31,216 nt of DNA from a virus: IMG/VR virus record IMGVR_UViG_3300027749_000355, positions 1 through 31,216 of that record, one strand, 5' to 3'. Below, piece by piece: positions 26,707 through 31,216 of this stretch; the first letter of the stretch is position 1; each line of letters begins with the position of its first letter. The notes below the pieces were generated by a model. It was not told where the DNA came from, ran no database searches, and was given only the letters and a program-made list of their open reading frames with translations. The translations under genes and the position numbers were made by a program.

Positions 26707-26714
26707 TATTTATT
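26707..26714 (-). promoter_or_regulatory. T4-type late promoter octamer (AATAAATA)
   Basis: In the 51-nt gap between gp25 and gp6, the minus strand reads AATAAATACTGT, 19 nt before the gp6 ATG. The bases after the octamer (CT) also agree with the T4 late extended consensus. It would drive gp6 and the giant gene, and probably on through the fibre and protease genes to the next promoter at 5284-5291. Confidence 0.6.
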
Positions 26715-26738
26715 GAATAAAATTATATGCGTAGTTAA

Positions 26739-27188
26739 TTACGCTACTAACAGGCCGTTGTCTTGGTCAAATCGTAATTGTATTTTTTGTTGCACATTAT
26801 AGATTACATATGTTAGTGTAAATTCAATTTGTATTCCCTGGTCGTACGATGTGACTATAACACTTTCTGCTTGAACTCTAGGATCATAGTTAACAATCTC
26901 ATTAACATTTTGCAAGATAAGATCTTTAATGTGGCCTGTTAGTGGTTCAAACAGCAGATCCCATATGATTGTTCCAAACTCGGGTTGCATAAGACGTTCG
27001 CCCTGACGGGTATAAAAGTGATTTAATAAATCTTGCTTAATCAGTTCATAGTCGTACAGGGCAAAGTTTTCTGTTGCTGTGCTAACAGTACTAAATCCAC
27101 GATACATTTTAGTCGGAGATTGCTTAGTCGACTTAGTAGTGTTTGATGGTATTTTAATCTTTTTATATAAATTGGAATTTGATGCCAT
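26739..27188 (-). CDS. 25: Baseplate wedge protein gp25 (GPW/gp25 family)
   Basis: This 149-aa protein joins gp6 and gp53 in the T4 wedge core and has the gp25-family core: ALYDYELIKQDLLNHFYTRQG (43-63), GERLMQPEFGTIIWDLLFEP (63-82), then a helix IKDLILQNVNEIVNYDPRV (87-105) and beta strands ending IQLRF. The LFEP segment corresponds to the conserved EPR-type turn, with Leu instead of Arg after Pro. T4 gp25 is 132 aa; the extra residues are mainly a basic Ser/Thr/Lys-rich N-terminal tail (1-30). TAAGGA overlapping the stop of gp5 (27195-27200) is its ribosome binding site, six bases from ATG. Neighbour to gp5 and gp6. Confidence 0.93.
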   Translation of the reverse strand: MASNSNLYKKIKIPSNTTKSTKQSPTKMYRGFSTVSTATENFALYDYELIKQDLLNHFYTRQGERLMQPEFGTIIWDLLFEPLTGHIKDLILQNVNEIVNYDPRVQAESVIVTSYDQGIQIEFTLTYVIYNVQQKIQLRFDQDNGLLVA

Positions 27189-27197
27189 ATGTTATCC

Positions 27198-28850
27198 TTA
27201 GTTCGCCGGTGGCGGTGGTGGGTCAAAAGTATCTGTCCCAGTGGTATATGAGTTATAATATTTTGGAACTAGTTGATTATCTGGATTTGCTGTGAAGCTA
27301 ACTGATTCTGGATTTTCTCTATCTGTCGCACTTGTAGTCATAAACAATGGATCTAGATGCTCATGCTGAGGCCACGGTTCAATATTTGGTATCCGTTTCA
27401 TAATACTAGAAATCTTATCGCCGGTGGCATTATAAACATTGTCAAAGGTACTTAATGCAGACGCAGTTGATGCGGCTGAAGCAACTGCTGTAACCGCTCC
27501 TATTCCGCCGCCACCTGGCAGAGAATAGTATGCGGCTGCATTTTGTGTAAGTTTTGCTCCGGCTTTAATATTAGTATCTGTACCGGACGTGAGATTAATT
27601 TTAGCAGAGCTTTTAATATTTGTAGCGCCAGTGGATGTAAAATTATTAAGTCCAGTTGTTTTAACTTGTAAACTGCCAGCTGTGGTTATAACTCCATTGG
27701 CACCTATAATTAAATTAAGATCAGTTTTAGATTCGACCTGTACACGACCTGCGGCAGCTTTCATGTTTATATTGCGGCCGGCCTCTATATTAACATCTCG
27801 ATCAGCATAAAAATTCATATCTGCTTTTGTATGAACACTAATACTGTCTTTGGCAAATATATCAATTTTGCCGTCGCTAGATAATTCTATCCAAGTAGTA
27901 CCTTTGGCGTTGCCAATGTAGATCAAGTCTTCAGAATTGTGTAATAATATTTGATGTCCTGTTCTAGTGCGCAATCTAATTAAATCATTATGCGGAATAG
28001 TTACATCGCCTGTAGGTACTGCATCTTTATCTAATGCTTCAATTGATTCATATTCTGGTGGTCCAGCATTTGCCGCTGTCTTGCGTATAAACTTATCATC
28101 GCCGTCATCCATGACAAATGTACTACCGCTCAATCGACTGGTGGCAGCATTTGGTACTCTGGCATCTGATTTGCCTGTAGGAGTGCGTGGAGCATTGACA
28201 CGCTTGTCAATGGGGCCTGGAGTACTAATACCAAATACTTGACTAGGAAATTCTCTCCTTGCTGAACTGGTAGTAAGGCCCCGTATGTCATCTGCTAGCA
28301 ATCCCTGGGCACTTAGCACGTCAGCAAATAAATGTTTAGGTTTTACAATCTGTGTTACTCTGTCAGATGTGTCGTGAACAGCTTTATTATATTCAGCAAC
28401 AGGATATCTAGTATAGGTATCGCCGCCGAGGACATTGTTTGTGGCAGCTATTCCAGGAACCATAAAGTTCATATGTTCATCAGGAATAGATCCTAGATAA
28501 TAACCTCTATCAGGTTCACCGTCAACAAATATACACAATATCAAAGATCCCACATCGGGCGGAATCATCCACATACCATAACTTTTTTGCGTGTTGTCGT
28601 AATTTCTTGGATCAAAGTCATTAGTCTCTTTTAAGCCGGTAGCTGATGTTCTTCCAAAAAATGGACTTAGGTACCTGACCTGACGTAGTTCTCCGCCGGC
28701 AGTGCTGTTGCCAGTTTCTCGCAAAATTTCAACCTCTAATAGCCCCATGTAGGTTGAATCTAAATAGCCAATAATCCTAGCTGTATACGGTCCGGGACTT
28801 GGTAATTTATTTTGTGAGGCAATTACCCTACCGCTTGATAGATTTCCCAT
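27198..28850 (-). CDS. 5: gp5-like baseplate central spike, without lysozyme domain
   Basis: This 550-aa protein forms the membrane-piercing spike under the hub. Residues about 18-135 are an OB-fold (PYTARIIGYLDSTYMGLLEVEIL, then YGMWMIPPDVGSLILCIFVDG at 91-111 and RGYYLGSIPD). From about 285 to 432 a long run of strand repeats (LIRLRTRTGHQILL, WIELSSDGKIDIFAKDS, DVNIEAGRNINMK, KINLTSGTDTNIKAG) is the triple-stranded beta-helix typical of gp5/VgrG spikes. A conserved-looking motif IPNIEPWPQHEHLDP follows at 488-502, and the C-terminus ends in Pro-rich PPPPPAN. The 140-285 segment, where T4 gp5 carries its lysozyme, shows no T4 lysozyme catalytic signature. GGAGG (28861-28865) precedes the ATG, which overlaps the hub gene stop (TAATG). 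Confidence 0.9.
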   Translation of the reverse strand: MGNLSSGRVIASQNKLPSPGPYTARIIGYLDSTYMGLLEVEILRETGNSTAGGELRQVRYLSPFFGRTSATGLKETNDFDPRNYDNTQKSYGMWMIPPDVGSLILCIFVDGEPDRGYYLGSIPDEHMNFMVPGIAATNNVLGGDTYTRYPVAEYNKAVHDTSDRVTQIVKPKHLFADVLSAQGLLADDIRGLTTSSARREFPSQVFGISTPGPIDKRVNAPRTPTGKSDARVPNAATSRLSGSTFVMDDGDDKFIRKTAANAGPPEYESIEALDKDAVPTGDVTIPHNDLIRLRTRTGHQILLHNSEDLIYIGNAKGTTWIELSSDGKIDIFAKDSISVHTKADMNFYADRDVNIEAGRNINMKAAAGRVQVESKTDLNLIIGANGVITTAGSLQVKTTGLNNFTSTGATNIKSSAKINLTSGTDTNIKAGAKLTQNAAAYYSLPGGGGIGAVTAVASAASTASALSTFDNVYNATGDKISSIMKRIPNIEPWPQHEHLDPLFMTTSATDRENPESVSFTANPDNQLVPKYYNSYTTGTDTFDPPPPPAN

Positions 28851-31096
28851 TACATCTCATCCTCCCCGCCTTTGCCGCCGCGGGTATCAACCACCGGAGG
28901 ATTTTTTGTACTAAACAGTTTTTCTCTTTCTTCAACTGCACTTAATTCTTGGCCTGGACGTCTAAAGCCGGTCAAGTTCTGTTTGAACGTACCACCAATA
29001 AATGAACTAGTTAAATCTGTTATGCAATAAATTCCGCTAAACATCGTAACCGGAGAAGATTTTGTGTTGCCGCTAAATTTATATAGTCCAGTATTTTGAT
29101 TAACATCTATAGGAGTTCTAAAATTAACAAGTATATCAGTTTCTCCTGTTTGATAATTAACACTCCCGTCTCTGTTTATATTCTCGCCTATTGGTTGCGA
29201 TGTATAATTTCCAAGACCACTTTGTGCAATCCAATATGGATCGCCTATAATATCCATGTCTAGATTATACATTTCATTTGGATTTGTCACACAGTCTTGA
29301 AATAATCTCGCGGCTCTAACAGCCGGAGTTTCTGCTCCCTGGCCGGCGCCGCCTAGTTTTGAAGTTGTGGTTGTTGTTCCCGCATATACAACTTGAGTTG
29401 GATTTGTACCAATTTTTTTGTCAGGATCATTGCCGGGAACCAGCGGTGCAGTTTGGCCGGCCGCTCCTTGATTGGAGCCTCCGGTATTACCAGCCGTTAC
29501 TTTATCTCGAGTATAGGTCAAATTATCAGCTGCCATTATAGTAGAGAACCCTTGATTTATTTCAATATTAAATCGTATGATATCTACGTTTTTACCCGTA
29601 TAGATGTATTGATACTGCTTTACAACAGTGGCTTTTAATGTGTCGTTATCAAATCCCGGAGGCTTGGTATTAGGCGGCATCATTCTACTAGCATGCACAT
29701 GGTAGGGAATCACTCTATACACAAACAATTTAGGTTTGACTCCTGTACCCTTTTGTTCTTTACTATCTAAAATATAAACCTGTGTGTCAATTCTCCACCA
29801 TTGGCGATATCCTTCTGCTGTAATGTTTTTAGAATCTAGTGCTTCACTGGAATAATCACTTACTAGTAGAACTTGATTTATAGCATTAGGTATATCAGTT
29901 TCTTGTGAAAATTTCATTTCTGCTAGAGAAGGATCTGTAGTTAAATTTCCACGAATCCAAGTACTTGATTGTGTGTTGTATACTAAATTTTCTTTACCTG
30001 TAACGGATGCACCTTTTCTTTTTTGATCAAAGCCTAATTTTGCCTTGCCAAGCGCATTTGAGTCGTCATCTTGTTGGACTAGGGTTTTGTTTATTGTACT
30101 TTCACTAACACCTAATTTTTTATATACATCAGTAGGATTCACAGAAACCGTTGCACTTGACGCAACTTCTTTAGTAACTGGTTTTGCAGGGCCCACTTCC
30201 GGTTCTCCAGTTGCAATCTCGTTAGGGAATAGTATTACAATCTGATCAGCAACTTCTACAACTTTTTTTGTAACCATTTCTTGTAGTCTATCATTTACAA
30301 TTTTCTGTAAACTTTTTTCGCCGGTTTGCAATATTTCTCGTACAGTTCTACCGGCTGGAGATACATCGGTTTTAAATAATGAATTCTGCTCTAATAGTGC
30401 CGCGCCACATATTGCCATACAATCGCATTTGTAAACGCTGCCTTCCTCTGTTGCGGTCAAGGTTATGTTACTAAAGTAAAAAGGAATGAATCGACTAGTT
30501 CCAGGAACCTTGGACATTTTTCCTGTTTCTTTGTTACCTCTAAATTCAATAGTTAATAAGAAAGGAGCATCTCTCCAGTTATCATGTTTTTGTTGTTGGG
30601 CGGCGGTTTGACATGCAATCATAAACAATCCCATACTATACGGTTCTGTGATCGTGAATGAAAAGTTAGTTACGTTTGTATTATTGCTAGCTACTGCAAA
30701 ACCTAGATTTTGTTGGAGTACTAGATTATCAATAAAAAAATCAAACTTTCCGTATGCTGTTTTAATTCTATTGTTTGGATCAGCATTGGCTGATTTACAA
30801 ATCAATGCTTTGAGACGTTTTCCTGCCATGTACGTCTTATCAGGAAAATTAGCTTCTTCTTCACTTAGACATGCTAGTCCAATCGAATAGGTATAACTGG
30901 CATATGCATGCAACGGGTTAAGTAACGGAAACTTTGGTCCTTTAATTTTCTTGAAAAGATTGCCTACTCCTGAAAGTATACCTGTTGATGTATTGACTGT
31001 TCCGCTCATTCCTGAAGCGGGACCCCCGGGTGTAAATTTACTTACTGCGCCGCCAATAGAACTTATCGTTGCGGCAGCGGCATCAAACAATCCCAT
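28850..31096 (-). CDS. Baseplate hub-like structural protein (748 aa)
   Basis: This 748-aa protein starts with a Gly/Ser/Ala-rich leader (MGLFDAAAATISSIGGAV). Then LHAYASYTYSIGLACLS (62-78), KFDFFIDNLVLQQNLGF (117-133), FSFTITEPYSMGLFMIACQT (145-164) and DAPFLLTIEFRGNKETG (176-192) follow, a beta-rich block I recognise from large marine myoviruses. The middle (about 245-340) is a polar, helical linker with KIVNDRLQEM. The C-terminus includes DPYWIAQSGLGN, VNFRTPIDVN, MFSGIYCITDLTSSF and FKQNLTGFRRPGQ, which look like hub/D-domain strands. Sitting between a LysM-like gene and gp5, it occupies the position of a hub protein (T4 gp27 or equivalent), but I cannot assign the T4 number. AGGATT precedes the ATG at 31096; the upstream stop is one base away. 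Confidence 0.75.
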   Translation of the reverse strand: MGLFDAAAATISSIGGAVSKFTPGGPASGMSGTVNTSTGILSGVGNLFKKIKGPKFPLLNPLHAYASYTYSIGLACLSEEEANFPDKTYMAGKRLKALICKSANADPNNRIKTAYGKFDFFIDNLVLQQNLGFAVASNNTNVTNFSFTITEPYSMGLFMIACQTAAQQQKHDNWRDAPFLLTIEFRGNKETGKMSKVPGTSRFIPFYFSNITLTATEEGSVYKCDCMAICGAALLEQNSLFKTDVSPAGRTVREILQTGEKSLQKIVNDRLQEMVTKKVVEVADQIVILFPNEIATGEPEVGPAKPVTKEVASSATVSVNPTDVYKKLGVSESTINKTLVQQDDDSNALGKAKLGFDQKRKGASVTGKENLVYNTQSSTWIRGNLTTDPSLAEMKFSQETDIPNAINQVLLVSDYSSEALDSKNITAEGYRQWWRIDTQVYILDSKEQKGTGVKPKLFVYRVIPYHVHASRMMPPNTKPPGFDNDTLKATVVKQYQYIYTGKNVDIIRFNIEINQGFSTIMAADNLTYTRDKVTAGNTGGSNQGAAGQTAPLVPGNDPDKKIGTNPTQVVYAGTTTTTSKLGGAGQGAETPAVRAARLFQDCVTNPNEMYNLDMDIIGDPYWIAQSGLGNYTSQPIGENINRDGSVNYQTGETDILVNFRTPIDVNQNTGLYKFSGNTKSSPVTMFSGIYCITDLTSSFIGGTFKQNLTGFRRPGQELSAVEEREKLFSTKNPPVVDTRGGKGGEDEM

Positions 31097-31097
31097 A

Positions 31098-31216
31098 TTA
31101 TAATCCTAGCACAGTTCTTAGACTGCTGTTTTTTGGAATGTAAATTTGTGTTCCGGGAACAAAATCAAAAATTGGATCTTGTAGCATGTCGAGATTGCGT
31201 TGGATAAAGACCCACC
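31098..31216 (-). CDS. C-terminal fragment of a possible LysM-type or gp53-like baseplate protein
   Basis: Only the last 39 codons are in the window; the frame enters from the right edge with two extra bases and ends with TAA at 31098-31100. The tail reads IQRNLDMLQDPIFDFVPGTQ and IYIPKNSSLRTVLGL. The segment PGTQIYIPK resembles the end of a LysM module, a domain also present in T4 gp53, whose gene precedes gene 5 in T4. A LysM hub-associated protein is equally possible. It probably lies in the same transcript as the hub gene. Confidence 0.5.
   Translation of the reverse strand, partial: WVFIQRNLDMLQDPIFDFVPGTQIYIPKNSSLRTVLGL

Noticed and set aside
27198-28850. T4-type lysozyme domain in the spike.
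   Set aside because: No lysozyme catalytic signature was seen in residues 140-285; the segment is polar and poorly structured in appearance.
1-31216. tRNA genes, integrase or attachment sites.
   Set aside because: No cloverleaf-like segment or recombinase motif was seen, and there are no gene-free stretches longer than about 60 nt to host them.

Overview
The window is a continuous block of virion structural genes from a tailed bacteriophage with a contractile, T4-type tail. Every gene I can support lies on the minus strand, so the map reads right to left. The gene order (hub protein, gp5-like spike, gp25, gp6, then a giant wedge or tail protein, then fibres), the close packing of genes (1-4 nt overlaps or gaps of a few nt) and T4/cyanophage-style late promoter octamers (NATAAATA) all point to a T4-like myovirus. 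The sequence is clearly A+T-rich. The fibre protein families are the kind found in marine cyanophages and pelagiphages. That suggests an aquatic host, but nothing in the window identifies it.

From right to left, 31216-26739 holds the tail end of a possible LysM-type protein, a 748-aa hub-like baseplate protein, a gp5-like central spike (OB fold plus beta-helix, no lysozyme domain) and the gp25 wedge protein. From 26707 a late-type promoter precedes gp6 (1148 aa) and a single 4978-codon reading frame (23241-8305). This giant protein carries a family-like N-terminus, several short aromatic modules resembling CBM5/12 carbohydrate-binding domains, a probable seven-bladed FG-GAP-like beta-propeller, and a long C-terminal run of beta-sandwich-like repeats.

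From 8300 leftward are the host-contact genes: a 438-aa fibre protein built from two families of five short repeats, a complete subtilisin-type serine protease with an I9-like propeptide, a second late-type promoter, a 204-aa tail protein, and three fibre proteins that share one N-terminal attachment-type domain (one with a tail-collar domain, one with a typical fibre C-terminus, one cut by the left edge and preceded by its own late-type promoter).

My reading is that the right half builds the baseplate hub and wedges, the giant protein links wedges to the periphery and may touch surface glycans, and the left half supplies several fibres plus an adhesion-associated protease. The most unusual parts are the giant propeller/CBM-like protein and the subtilisin embedded among the fibre genes. 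No RNA genes, mobile elements, CRISPR arrays or gene-free stretches above about 60 nt were seen.
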